Assembly: GCA_902592965.1 (NCBI GenBank)
Contig: CACJGL010000003.1
Coordinates: forward strand, 1 to 64,000
Direction of reading: 5' to 3'
Length of the DNA: 64,000 nucleotides
DNA from: an uncultured Pelagibacteraceae bacterium
GTDB lineage: Bacteria > Pseudomonadota > Alphaproteobacteria > Pelagibacterales > Pelagibacteraceae
The position numbers were made by a program, and so were the translations under genes. Shown one piece after another: positions 54,273-64,000 of this stretch. The notes under the pieces were generated by a model, which was given only the letters and a program-made list of their open reading frames with translations, made no database searches and was not told where the DNA came from. Position 1 is the first letter of the stretch. The number at the start of each line of letters is the position of its first letter.

Positions 54273-55436
54273 GATTTTTTTTGTTTCTATTTTAATCAAT
54301 TCAACAGAAGGTTGGTTAATTGGATTTACATTTAATAAGGAGCTTAACATTAGTGTTTCTAAAATAAAAAATGTAAATAGTTCGCCTAAAGTTTCCTCGT
54401 TTTTATTAATAATTTCAAAACTTCTAAATGATAATTTTTTCTTCTTAAATACATTTTGTGTAGCCTTTTTTTGAACGTACAATACTTGATTTAAGCTACT
54501 CTCTTTTAAATGTTCCAATCCATTAATTAAATATGCATTATCAAATTTAAGTCGACTTCTCTCTCTAGTGAAAAAAAAACTAAAGAAGTTATTTTTTGGA
54601 CCATCTAAATAAAGTTGTAAAAGACTATGATTGTCCTTTGGCATTGTAGAGATTATAGGAAAAAAGCCTCTACCCTTTTTTCCTAAACTTTCAGCAGATA
54701 ATTGCTGGTACCATTTCAAAAAGTTATTTAATTTTTCATCATAATTTAAAATTACGCAATTTTTTTTTCCTTTAATAATATTTGAGTGAATTGAAGAAAC
54801 ATTTTCAATTAAAAAATTAATAAATGTTTTATTTTTTATTAGATAATTTAATCGTTTAAATTTTTTTTCATTTAAACCCATCAATTCTGCCGGAACCATT
54901 CCGACTTCAGATAATACAGAATATCTACCTCCAATATAATTTTTATGGTCTATTACATCAGATTTCAGTTTATTCGCCATAGCTCTTAAGATATTATTTT
55001 TATTTTCTGTGATTATTAAATTTTTGTTTCTTTTCTGTTTTGATAAAATCAGATTTAAATTCGATAATGTTTCTAGAGTATTACCTGATTTAGATATAAT
55101 TATATTTAAACGTTTTTTGTTTGATTTTGCAATTCTATTGCTCTGTAGGTTATTATAAAAGAAAAATTTTTTTTTGATTTTATGACTAAGAAAATCATAA
55201 ATGGCTTGTGCACCTAAAATAGATCCTCCCATTCCTATTAAATTAAACTCATCATATTTTTTGAATTTAAGTAAATTTTTTTTCTGAAATGAATAATTAT
55301 AATTATTTGTTAAAGATTTTAGTAAAGGATATTTTTCAAATAAATTTTTAAGTTTTATGAAATTATTAAGTTTTTTTTTATTTGATTGTTTATTTTTATT
55401 ATTGAAATTTTTGAAAATAATATGTTTTGTCTCCAT
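54264..55436 (-). CDS. pgi: Glucose-6-phosphate isomerase, short form
   Basis: A 390-residue Pgi. The first sugar-isomerase domain has LIGMGGSILGAQAIYDFL and ISKSGNTLETLSNL, followed by IGGRYSVLSEVGMVPAELMG; the end is PINQPSVELIK. It is well short of the 445-550 residues usual in other bacteria, with an abbreviated N-terminal part. It interconverts glucose 6-phosphate and fructose 6-phosphate. It is 3 bases after the lipoprotein gene. Confidence 0.88.
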   Translation of the reverse strand: METKHIIFKNFNNKNKQSNKKKLNNFIKLKNLFEKYPLLKSLTNNYNYSFQKKNLLKFKKYDEFNLIGMGGSILGAQAIYDFLSHKIKKKFFFYNNLQSNRIAKSNKKRLNIIISKSGNTLETLSNLNLILSKQKRNKNLIITENKNNILRAMANKLKSDVIDHKNYIGGRYSVLSEVGMVPAELMGLNEKKFKRLNYLIKNKTFINFLIENVSSIHSNIIKGKKNCVILNYDEKLNNFLKWYQQLSAESLGKKGRGFFPIISTMPKDNHSLLQLYLDGPKNNFFSFFFTRERSRLKFDNAYLINGLEHLKESSLNQVLYVQKKATQNVFKKKKLSFRSFEIINKNEETLGELFTFFILETLMLSSLLNVNPINQPSVELIKIETKKILK

Positions 55437-55439
55437 TAA

Positions 55440-55757
55440 TTACTGGATTTTCTTTTTCATATTATTTAATAAATCTGACCCGCTACTTGTGTCTTCAGTA
55501 TTATTGTTTTCTTTTATTTTAAGTAAATCTTTAATTTCGGCATCGTTTGTTTGACTTTCTATGGCTAAATCATCACCTGGCTCGGGTAATTTATTAATAT
55601 CAGGTGGCATTTGAAGAGGATTTTTTTTTTTTACAAGAAATTCGTCACTTTGTTCAGATCTTTTTTTACCTTCTAGTGCATCTCTAACTCCTCCACAAAA
55701 AGTTAATAATGGCACTAAAGCGATTAATAAGATTAAATTTAATTTAATTTTTTTCAT
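55440..55757 (-). CDS. Lipoprotein, DUF3035/BamF-like
   Basis: 105 residues from ATG 55757, where a lipoprotein signal begins (MKKIKLNLILLIALVPLLTFC); the open frame extends further upstream but would lack a sensible signal. The lipobox is LTFC-G. The segment SDEFLVKKKNPLQMPPDINKLPEPG matches the alphaproteobacterial DUF3035 pattern; in Caulobacter a DUF3035 protein is BamF, a subunit of the outer-membrane beta-barrel machine. That identity is probable. It overlaps lspA by 14 bases, the enzyme that would process it. Confidence 0.76.
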   Translation of the reverse strand: MKKIKLNLILLIALVPLLTFCGGVRDALEGKKRSEQSDEFLVKKKNPLQMPPDINKLPEPGDDLAIESQTNDAEIKDLLKIKENNNTEDTSSGSDLLNNMKKKIQ

Positions 55758-56241
55758 CTTTTTTTTTATAGAATATAAATTCAGATAAAATAAGGCATAT
55801 AATACCAATTGTTATAAATATGTCAGCTACATTAAAGATAAACCAATGATATCCTGCATAATTTAAATCTATAAAGTCTGGAACAGCTCTGTAATAAACT
55901 CGGTCAAATAAGTTTCCTAAAGAACCTCCTAATATTATCATTAAAAAAAATGATTTAATTTTTGATTCAATCAAAGCGAAATACAATATTACCAAGTTTA
56001 TAATAACTATAATTGTAGTAAAGACATTATAGAAAACTTGATCTTGTGAAGAAAATAAACCAAATCCTATCCCTGTATTCCAAACTAAATAGATATTTAA
56101 AAATTGATTTATATAAAAATCAACTTGTCCATCATTATTTAAAATATTTAGAATATAAATTTTTGATAGTCGATCTAAAGCAAAGCAAATAACTAGAAAT
56201 ATAAAACCAATAAGAAGTTTATTTATTTTTTCATTGCCCAT
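55744..56241 (-). CDS. lspA: Lipoprotein signal peptidase (signal peptidase II)
   Basis: A 165-residue four-helix membrane protease. The catalytic aspartates are in GGSLGNLFDRV and FNVADIFI. It cuts prolipoproteins after Lgt has acted. It follows ileS with an 11-base overlap; ileS-lspA is a widely conserved pair. Confidence 0.96.
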   Translation of the reverse strand: MGNEKINKLLIGFIFLVICFALDRLSKIYILNILNNDGQVDFYINQFLNIYLVWNTGIGFGLFSSQDQVFYNVFTTIIVIINLVILYFALIESKIKSFFLMIILGGSLGNLFDRVYYRAVPDFIDLNYAGYHWFIFNVADIFITIGIICLILSEFIFYKKKDEKN

Positions 56242-58978
56242 TTAAATTAAGATGTCCATGCCTTTCACAACTTGTCTCAAAAATTTTCCAACAAACTGGG
56301 CATTTTGTCCCCCGAGCTTTTTTTGCAACCACATCAATATTATTTCTTAAATTTTCTTCTTTAATTACAGAAGCAGATGAAGTTATACAAATTTCAGCAA
56401 AATTTATATTTTTTGCCTTATCATAAAATTCTTTATTTAACTTTATCTCAATCATTGTCTCTAAACTTGAGCCAATTGATTTTTCAGCTCTCATGTTTTC
56501 AATTGAGATATTTGCTATATCTCTAATTTTTTTTACATATTCCCAATCTGAGCTTATTTCTTCGTTGTTCCAAGAATTTGGAACTGAAACGAAATTTTGC
56601 AAGTGTATGCTTTGGGTGTCTTCTTCTTTTTTAACCAATTGATAAATTTCTTCAGTTGTAAATGATAATATTGGTGCAAACCATTTAAGGAGACACTGTA
56701 AAATAATATTTAAAAGAGTTATACAGTTCTTTCTTTTATTGGAATTTAAAGTCTCACAATATAAAGTATCTTTCCTGATATCGAAATAAAAAGCAGAAAG
56801 CTCTACTGTACAAAAATTTAGTAACTCTTTGTACAAATTATGGAAATTATAAACTTTAAAATTATTTTTAAAATTTTCATTAATTACATAAATTCTGTGA
56901 AGCATAAATTTTTCAAGTGAGTCAAAGTTTTCAAACTTAACTTTTTCAAAATCAAGACTTTCATGTTGATCTTGAATATTTCCTAAAAGATATCTAAACG
57001 TGTTTCTAATTTTTCTATAAGACTCTGCATGTTGATCTAAAATTGAATAATCTATTCTAAGATCCTCAGCATAATTTGAAGAAGCAACCCAAATTCTTAA
57101 TATATCAGCTCCGTATTTTTTAAGTATATCTTGTGGAGCAATTACGTTACCTGTTGATTTTGACATTTTTAGACCTTTTCCATCTACGACAAAACCATGA
57201 GAAAGAATGCTTTCAAATGGAGCAACACCTCTTGTTCCACATGACTCTAGTAATGAAGAGTGAAACCATCCTCTATGTTGATCTGAACCCTCTAAATACA
57301 TCGATGCAGGCCATTTAAGGTCATCTCTTTTTTCTAAGACAAAAGAATGAGTTGATCCACTATCAAACCAAACCTCAACTATATCTGATAATTTTTCATA
57401 ATCTTCTGCTTTATACTTATCTCCGAGAAATATCTGATAGTCTTCATTAAACCAACAATCAGAACCTTCTTTTTCGTAAATTTTTGCAATATTTTCAAAA
57501 ACTTCATCATCAACTAAAACATCACCTGTTTTTTTTGAAATAAAAATCGGTAGCGGCACACCCCAAACTCTCTGTCTTGATACACACCAATCAGGTCTAG
57601 TTTCAATCATTGATTTTATTCTCTCTTTTCCTTTGGAAGGATAAAAATCTGTATTATCGATGGCTTTTAACGCTTTATCTCTTAATCCATGGCTTTCCAT
57701 AGAAATAAACCATTGTGGAGTTGCTCTATGAACCAGTGGAGCTTTTGATCTCCAAGAATGGGGATAAGAGTGAGTAAGTTTTCCGTTTGTTACTAAATTT
57801 TTTTGCTCATCTAATTTTTTAATAATTAAGTTATTGGCCTTAAAAATATGTAAACCTTCAAAATGTTTAATTTCATTTGTATATTTTCCATCATCATCAA
57901 CTGTTTCAATTGCTTTAATATTATTATTTAAACAAAGATTGAAATCATCTGGTCCATGGCTTGGAGCGCAGTGTACAATACCTGTGCCTTGTTCAGTAGT
58001 AACAAAATTAGCCTCTAGCATTGGGATATCATAATCATATCCCATTTTAGAAAATGGATGACTGCAAATTGTTCCTTTCAAATCTTTTCCTAAAAATTCG
58101 TTTAAAACTTTTATATTTTCAATAGAGGTATCTTTTTTAAAAGGTTCTATGAGGTCCTTTGCAATTACTATTTTTCTATCAGTAAAATTTTTGTTATCGT
58201 TTATTTCAAGTAAAACATATTTTAGACCAGCATTGTAAGCTAAAGCTTTATTTGCAGGAATAGTCCATGGGGTTGTCGTCCAAATTATTACATCAGCACC
58301 TTTAATTATATCAAAATTTGTAACTTTCACTTTGAATGCTGCATAAATCGTATCTGAAACATGATCCATGTATTCAACCTCAGCATCAGCTAAAGCAGTT
58401 TTTTCAACAGTTGACCATAGAACTGGTTTGTAACCTCTATAAAGGCTTCCTTCTTTAAGAAATTTTCCAAGTTCTCTAACTATTTGAGCTTCAGCATCAA
58501 ATGACATTGTTGAATAGTAATTTTCCCAATCACCGATTACTCCAAGTCTTGTAAATTCTCCCTTGTGGACGTCTATCCATTTATTAGCAAATTCTCTACA
58601 TTCTTTTCTGAATTCAATAATTGGAACATCATTTTTATTTTTTTTATTCTTTTTGTACTGTTCTTCAATTTTCCACTCAATAGGCAAACCATGGCAATCC
58701 CAACCAGGAACATAAACTGAGTCTTTACCATCCATTTGATGAAATTTTGTAATTATATCTTTCAAGATTTTATTCAAAGCGGTACCCATATGAATATTTC
58801 CATTTGCATACGGAGGCCCATCATGAAGTATAAATTTTTCTTGCCCTTTACTTTTCTGTCTTAACAAATTGTAAAGGTCAATTTTCTTCCAAAATTCAAT
58901 GTAATTTGGCTCCTTATTTGGTAAATTTGCCTTCATAGAGAATTTTGTTTTAGGTAAATTTATATGTTCTTTGCTCAT
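56231..58978 (-). CDS. ileS: Isoleucyl-tRNA synthetase
   Basis: A 915-residue class I synthetase. The HIGH-type motif is HMGT at 63-66 (GPPYANGNIHMGTALNK), the KMSKS motif is in GLKMSKSTGN near 605, and the editing domain lies between them. The C-terminal zinc finger is partly changed: a CPVC is present but the second cysteine pair is replaced by SCERHGH. It overlaps lspA by 11 bases and follows ribF by 6. Confidence 0.97.
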   Translation of the reverse strand: MSKEHINLPKTKFSMKANLPNKEPNYIEFWKKIDLYNLLRQKSKGQEKFILHDGPPYANGNIHMGTALNKILKDIITKFHQMDGKDSVYVPGWDCHGLPIEWKIEEQYKKNKKNKNDVPIIEFRKECREFANKWIDVHKGEFTRLGVIGDWENYYSTMSFDAEAQIVRELGKFLKEGSLYRGYKPVLWSTVEKTALADAEVEYMDHVSDTIYAAFKVKVTNFDIIKGADVIIWTTTPWTIPANKALAYNAGLKYVLLEINDNKNFTDRKIVIAKDLIEPFKKDTSIENIKVLNEFLGKDLKGTICSHPFSKMGYDYDIPMLEANFVTTEQGTGIVHCAPSHGPDDFNLCLNNNIKAIETVDDDGKYTNEIKHFEGLHIFKANNLIIKKLDEQKNLVTNGKLTHSYPHSWRSKAPLVHRATPQWFISMESHGLRDKALKAIDNTDFYPSKGKERIKSMIETRPDWCVSRQRVWGVPLPIFISKKTGDVLVDDEVFENIAKIYEKEGSDCWFNEDYQIFLGDKYKAEDYEKLSDIVEVWFDSGSTHSFVLEKRDDLKWPASMYLEGSDQHRGWFHSSLLESCGTRGVAPFESILSHGFVVDGKGLKMSKSTGNVIAPQDILKKYGADILRIWVASSNYAEDLRIDYSILDQHAESYRKIRNTFRYLLGNIQDQHESLDFEKVKFENFDSLEKFMLHRIYVINENFKNNFKVYNFHNLYKELLNFCTVELSAFYFDIRKDTLYCETLNSNKRKNCITLLNIILQCLLKWFAPILSFTTEEIYQLVKKEEDTQSIHLQNFVSVPNSWNNEEISSDWEYVKKIRDIANISIENMRAEKSIGSSLETMIEIKLNKEFYDKAKNINFAEICITSSASVIKEENLRNNIDVVAKKARGTKCPVCWKIFETSCERHGHLNLNGQ

Positions 58979-58984
58979 GAAATT

Positions 58985-59911
58985 TTATCTTTTAGCAACT
59001 TTGATATCTTTAATTATTTGTTTTTTCAAAGCATCAATATTTTTAAATTTTGTTTCTCCTCTAATAAATTTTGTAAAATTAATAGTTAGATTTTTATTAT
59101 AAAGATTTCCAGAAAATTTAAATAAATTTACCTCTAATAATAATTTTTTTTGATTAAAAGTAGGCCTATACCCAATATTTGCTATCCCTTTGATCTTTTT
59201 TCTGTTTTTTTCGATATAAACATCGACTGCATAAACTCCTACTTTTGGTATTACATAATTTTTTATATTTATGTTGCATGTAGGAAAGCCAATTTTTCTT
59301 CCCATCATTCTACCCTTTTCTACAACACCTTCTATTGACCAATTTCTTGATAAAAGTTGATTTGCAATTTTTAAATTACCATTTTCAATTAATTTTCTAA
59401 TTAATGTTGAAGAAATAATTTTATTTTTTTTATATAACGGTTTTGGATTAATTAATTTATAATTATACTCTTTTTGAAATCTTTTTAATAAATTTACGTC
59501 CCCCTCTCTCCTATTTCCAAATCTAAAATTATTACTAACAAAAATGTAATCTGCACTTAACTTTTTGTATAAAATATTTTTAATAAAATTATGACAAGAT
59601 ATTTTGGAGAATTTTTTATCAAATTTTTTATTTATTAAAAAATCTACGTTATAATCACTAAAATATCTGCTCTTTTGATTAAGATTTGAAAGTCGATAAT
59701 TCGTAATACTTTTATCAAAATACATTTTTGGTATTGGATCAAAAGTCACTACTCCAATTTTTGAATTATATTTTTTTTTATATTTTTTTGCCTCTTTGAA
59801 TAATCTTTGATGGCCTAAGTGTAAGCCATCAAAATTACCAATTAATATCATGGCATTTTGATGTTTTCTTAAAATCTTGAAATTTTTGTAAATTTTAATT
59901 TTGTTCACCAT
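58985..59911 (-). CDS. ribF: Bifunctional riboflavin kinase/FAD synthetase
   Basis: A 308-residue RibF. The nucleotidyltransferase half starts GNFDGLHLGH (25-34) and has SSTLIRKLI; the kinase half has GFPTCNI and GIANIGYRPTF. It makes FMN and FAD, which the flavoproteins here (CrtI, MidA neighbours, monooxygenase) need. It overlaps the HAD gene by 7 bases. Confidence 0.95.
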   Translation of the reverse strand: MVNKIKIYKNFKILRKHQNAMILIGNFDGLHLGHQRLFKEAKKYKKKYNSKIGVVTFDPIPKMYFDKSITNYRLSNLNQKSRYFSDYNVDFLINKKFDKKFSKISCHNFIKNILYKKLSADYIFVSNNFRFGNRREGDVNLLKRFQKEYNYKLINPKPLYKKNKIISSTLIRKLIENGNLKIANQLLSRNWSIEGVVEKGRMMGRKIGFPTCNINIKNYVIPKVGVYAVDVYIEKNRKKIKGIANIGYRPTFNQKKLLLEVNLFKFSGNLYNKNLTINFTKFIRGETKFKNIDALKKQIIKDIKVAKR

Positions 59912-60720
59912 TTTAATTTTGTTTGAGTGTAATTCACGCTCACTCCATATTTTTTTTCTAATTTATCAATTTTATGAATACTTAATTCTTTTTTATGTAT
60001 ACCACTCATTATTAACAAATTATCAAAATTTTGAATATTAGCTCCTTTTATATCTGTGTTCATATTATCTCCGATACATAAAACATTTTTACCATTTATG
60101 TTAGCAGATAAATTATAAACTGGAGGATAAGGTTTCCCAAAGTAAATTACTTTTCCACCAATTTCCTCAAATATTTTTGCAACTGACCCAGCACAAAACT
60201 CTCTAACATCACCTCTATCAACAATTAAGTCTGGATTTGTACACACAAATTTTTTATTCGAAAACTTCTCAAGTAAATCTTCATAATATTCAAGTTGTGT
60301 CTCATGATCTTCAAACAACCCTGTACAAATAAAATAATCAGCTTGATTAATATTGCTTACTTTATTTTGTTCAAATCTTTTAAATAAGTCGAAATCTCTT
60401 GGTGGTCCAATGTGATAAAATTTTGAATTTTGAAAATTTTCTATTAAATATTTTAATGAAGCTTCTCCAGAAGTATATACATGCTCATAAAATTTTTTGA
60501 GCCCCATTTTTTTCAAAAAATCAATAACTGTAAAATTTGGTCTTGGCGCGTTGGTAAGTAATACAAACTCTTTATTATTTTTTTTTAAATTTTCTAATAC
60601 TTCGATAGAATCTTCAAAAATTTCTAATCCGTTGTGGATCACTCCCCATATGTCGATAAAAAATAATTCGTAACTGTTTATTTTAGATCTTAATCCATCT
60701 TTGTCTAAGTTTTGGGGCAT
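59905..60720 (-). CDS. HAD-superfamily IIA hydrolase (TIGR01459-like)
   Basis: A 271-residue HAD IIA protein with nucleophile D23 in FIDIWGVIHNG, LLTNAPRPN, YFGKPYPPVY and LCIGDNMNTDIKGA. Alphaproteobacteria carry such a gene beside ribF/ileS. The substrate is unknown, perhaps a sugar or nucleotide phosphate. First gene of the minus-strand run HAD-ribF-ileS-lspA-lipoprotein-pgi, divergent from groES across 122 bases. Confidence 0.86.
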   Translation of the reverse strand: MPQNLDKDGLRSKINSYELFFIDIWGVIHNGLEIFEDSIEVLENLKKNNKEFVLLTNAPRPNFTVIDFLKKMGLKKFYEHVYTSGEASLKYLIENFQNSKFYHIGPPRDFDLFKRFEQNKVSNINQADYFICTGLFEDHETQLEYYEDLLEKFSNKKFVCTNPDLIVDRGDVREFCAGSVAKIFEEIGGKVIYFGKPYPPVYNLSANINGKNVLCIGDNMNTDIKGANIQNFDNLLIMSGIHKKELSIHKIDKLEKKYGVSVNYTQTKLKW

Positions 60721-60842
60721 ACTTGAGGTATAGCTTAAAAATAAGCTTAATTCTTGAGTTTTTTAGACCATAATTTTTATTCAAGATCTTGAAAATTATT
60801 AAATATGTCTCTATATGACTGCTTATTTAAAGGAGAATTCGT
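60721..60842 (+). promoter_or_regulatory. groESL promoter region, heat-shock sigma type, with 14-base palindrome
   Basis: CTTG (60788-60791), 18 bases and TCTATAT (60810-60816) match the alphaproteobacterial RpoH pattern CTTG-N18-CYTATNT with one mismatch. The -35 is inside a perfect palindrome TTCAAGATCTTGAA (60780-60793). Two further CTTGAG boxes lie at 60722 and 60753, and AGCTTA-N4-TAAGCT is at 60732-60747. AGGAG at 60831-60835 is the groES ribosome site. No CIRCE element is present. Confidence 0.55.
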
Positions 60843-61136
60843 ATGAAGTTTAAACCGTTACATGACCGTGTTTTAATAGAAGTTTTAGATAGCAGCGAAA
60901 AAACTGCTGGTGGCATAATTATTCCAGATACAGCTCAAGAAAAACCTCAAGAAGGTAAAGTTGTTGCTGTTGGCGGAGGTGCAAAAACTGAAGATGGAAA
61001 ACTTATACCTATGGACGTTAAAGTAGGAGATAAAGTTTTATTCGGTAAATGGTCAGGAACAGAAGTTAAAATTGATGGTAAAGAGTACAGCATAATGAAA
61101 GAGTCAGACATTATGGGTATTGCAACAGGTAAATAA
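60843..61136 (+). CDS. groES: Co-chaperonin GroES
   Basis: A 97-residue GroES. It has [10 protein letters not shown] at the start, the mobile loop [18 protein letters not shown] and the end [14 protein letters not shown]. It caps GroEL. A good ribosome site precedes it, and it is 19 bases before groEL. Confidence 0.98.
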   Translation: MKFKPLHDRVLIEVLDSSEKTAGGIIIPDTAQEKPQEGKVVAVGGGAKTEDGKLIPMDVKVGDKVLFGKWSGTEVKIDGKEYSIMKESDIMGIATGK

Positions 61137-61143
61137 ATAATAA

Positions 61144-62811
<1,668 letters not shown>

Positions 62812-62837
62812 TCCCCATTAATCTCAAACAAAAATTC

Positions 62838-62869
62838 AAAAAGGGCAGTTTTTACTGCCCTTTTTTTTT
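62838..62869 (+). terminator. Intrinsic terminator of groESL
   Basis: AAGGGCAGT (62841-62849), loop TTTT, ACTGCCCTT (62854-62862) form a nine-base stem followed at once by a T run. It is the only clear Rho-independent terminator found in the window. It reads best on the plus strand, but the A tract before the stem makes weaker bidirectional use possible for hsdR. Confidence 0.92.
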
Positions 62870-62889
62870 ATCTAAACGAAAATCATTAG

Positions 62890-62922
62890 TGATGAAGGAG
62901 TGATGAAGGAATGATGAAGGAT
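62890..62922. repeat. Three tandem copies of an 11-base unit TGATGAAGGA-N
   Basis: TGATGAAGGAG (62890-62900), TGATGAAGGAA (62901-62911) and TGATGAAGGAT (62912-62922) are identical except for the last base. They sit between the groEL terminator and the hsdR 3' end. Each unit contains an overlapping stop-start TGATG followed by a Shine-Dalgarno-like AAGGA. It is not a CRISPR; there are no spacers. Confidence 0.9.
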
Positions 62923-62958
62923 TTTGTAATGTTATAGTCTCATTTGCAACTATAACAA

Positions 62959-64000
62959 TTACTTATTTTTACTCTCTTTATAATCTCTATAAATTTTATC
63001 AAATATAAGATTTTTTAATCCTGAATTTTCATCAAGTTTTTTATAGAAATCAAATCTGTCTTTAAGAAGAGACAAAATTACATTATCAAATTGTTTTTTG
63101 AAATAGTCTTGTTTATTTTGTTCTGAATTTGCTCCATTCATATATTTTTTAATTTCTTCATCTTCAAATATTTTTTGTCTAACAGTATCAATATTCACTT
63201 TATCCTCATCAGTTAGATTTATTCCATATCTTGAGTTAATTGTTTCAATAATTTCTGAAAGCAAGTCTTTAGTGGGCGGATTATAAGTGCCAAGTGCTGT
63301 TTTAATTTCCTTATAGTCATGATCTGCCGTCTCTAATGGATCGATATGATCATGCAACTTTTGTATTCTTAATGATTCAAGATCAATTAAATGTTCAATA
63401 TTAACTTTCTCTTTTGCTATTGGTTTCAATTTTTTAGATAAGTATCTATAAAAAATATAATGTTTTTCTAATTCAACATCTGAAAAATTTATTATTTGAG
63501 ATAAATAACTATATAATCTTATGTAAGATGCAACTTTCAGTCTAAAATCTTCTCTTTGTTCGTCATCATCCAATCCATTCCAGTTATCAACAACTTCATC
63601 TAAAACTGGATGAAGATTGCCCTCTTCTCTTTTTTTATCAAAAAATATTGAACAAAACTTTTCAACTTGTTCACTTGAAAATATTTTAAATTCATTAATT
63701 AAAGTTTGAATGTTATAGAGTTTATTAGGATCGGTTTCTTCTTCAAGACCAACCTCTTGATAGAACTTTTGAAATGAAAATCTAACAGACTCTGGATCGT
63801 TAGCGAAATCTAATACAAAAGTAGATGCCTTGCCTGACATTGTTCGATTTAAACGAGATAATGTTTGAACACATTGAACATCTTTCAAAGATTTATCTAT
63901 ATACATAGATTGAAGCATAGGTTCATCAAATCCAGTTTGAAATTTATTTGCAACAACAAGTAATCTGTATTTTGGATTTTTTAGACCCAAAGGTACATCA
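62959..64000 (-). CDS. hsdR: Type I restriction enzyme R subunit (HsdR), C-terminal part; 5' end beyond window
   Basis: At least 346 residues, open to the window edge. The start of the visible part has RLLVVANKFQTGFDEP and the helicase motif VI QTLSRLNRTMSGK, typical of the second RecA-like domain in HsdR translocases. A helical C-terminal domain of about 270 residues follows. HsdR moves and cuts unmodified DNA with HsdM and HsdS. The N-terminal nuclease and motifs I-III, and any hsdM/hsdS, would lie to the right. Restriction systems are uncommon in streamlined SAR11 genomes, so this may mark an island edge. Confidence 0.85.
   Translation of the reverse strand, partial: DVPLGLKNPKYRLLVVANKFQTGFDEPMLQSMYIDKSLKDVQCVQTLSRLNRTMSGKASTFVLDFANDPESVRFSFQKFYQEVGLEEETDPNKLYNIQTLINEFKIFSSEQVEKFCSIFFDKKREEGNLHPVLDEVVDNWNGLDDDEQREDFRLKVASYIRLYSYLSQIINFSDVELEKHYIFYRYLSKKLKPIAKEKVNIEHLIDLESLRIQKLHDHIDPLETADHDYKEIKTALGTYNPPTKDLLSEIIETINSRYGINLTDEDKVNIDTVRQKIFEDEEIKKYMNGANSEQNKQDYFKKQFDNVILSLLKDRFDFYKKLDENSGLKNLIFDKIYRDYKESKNK

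Noticed and set aside
60732..60747. CIRCE/HrcA operator upstream of groES
   Set aside because: The repeat AGCTTA-N4-TAAGCT does not match TTAGCACTC-N9-GAGTGCTAA.
62890..62922. CRISPR array
   Set aside because: Units are 11 bases and directly adjacent with no spacers, and no cas genes are present.

Overview
The window looks like core chromosome of a SAR11-type alphaproteobacterium (Candidatus Pelagibacter / Pelagibacterales). The reasons are the very A+T-rich sequence, almost no intergenic DNA, alphaproteobacterial gene strings (prs-rplY-pth-ychF; mutY-DUF721-dsbA-smc; separate F0 atp operon with b and b' subunits; petABC; ctaCDB-coxF-ctaGE-SURF1), a CcrM-type methyltransferase, and a retinal pathway (crtIBY-blh) of the kind that accompanies proteorhodopsin. 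I cannot name the strain. No stretch above 150 bases lacks a gene or RNA, no insertion sequence, CRISPR or rRNA was seen, and one tRNA (Gln, UUG) is present.

Layout. 1-4050: 3' end of pgsA, ilvE, a MarR regulator with an OmpR/EnvZ-like two-component pair, ubiK. 4099-10013: lgt, midA-like methyltransferase, pgeF, prs, rplY, pth, ychF. 9990-12564 (minus): cytochrome bc1 operon petABC. 12625-19614: trmL, hemF, greA, then minus-strand cca, tRNA-Gln, ispE and a TPR protein, then uracil-DNA glycosylase and rnhB. 19696-22879: ccrM with a striking palindromic promoter, an FAD monooxygenase-like gene, mutY. 22880-28861: DUF721, dsbA-like, smc, then F0 ATP synthase atpI-B-E-F'-F in one tight run. 28910-35493: crtI-crtB-crtY-blh-ispH-thrB-rnhA, nearly every junction overlapping. 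35524-43645 (minus): rsmE, cytochrome aa3 oxidase cluster, thrC, peroxiredoxin. 43663-46156: HAD dehalogenase, pirin, quinone reductase. 46146-52421: DUF2721, ubiA, and the lipid A/Kdo block msbA-kdtA-lpxK-lpxL, DUF2093. 52444-60720: purD, rsmD, then minus-strand ribF-side cluster (HAD, ribF, ileS, lspA, BamF-like lipoprotein, pgi). 60843-62811: groES-groEL, followed by the only strong intrinsic terminator seen. 62890-64000: a small tandem repeat and the 3' part of a type I restriction R-subunit gene running off the edge, the most accessory-looking material here.

How it fits together. Energy conservation dominates: bc1, aa3 oxidase with assembly factors, F0 of ATP synthase, and light-harvesting retinal synthesis joined to ispH, the last step of isoprenoid precursor supply. 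Envelope functions (Lgt, LspA, BamF-like, LPS core assembly) and housekeeping RNA/DNA maintenance make up most of the rest. No wholly new multi-gene system is evident. The items most worth a second look are a short SMC without a recognisable hinge, a palindromic GANTC-containing ccrM promoter, the palindrome over the groESL heat-shock-like promoter, systematic 3' overlaps at convergent gene pairs, exact copies of a short palindrome upstream of rplY and ubiA, and the repeat/hsdR junction after groEL.
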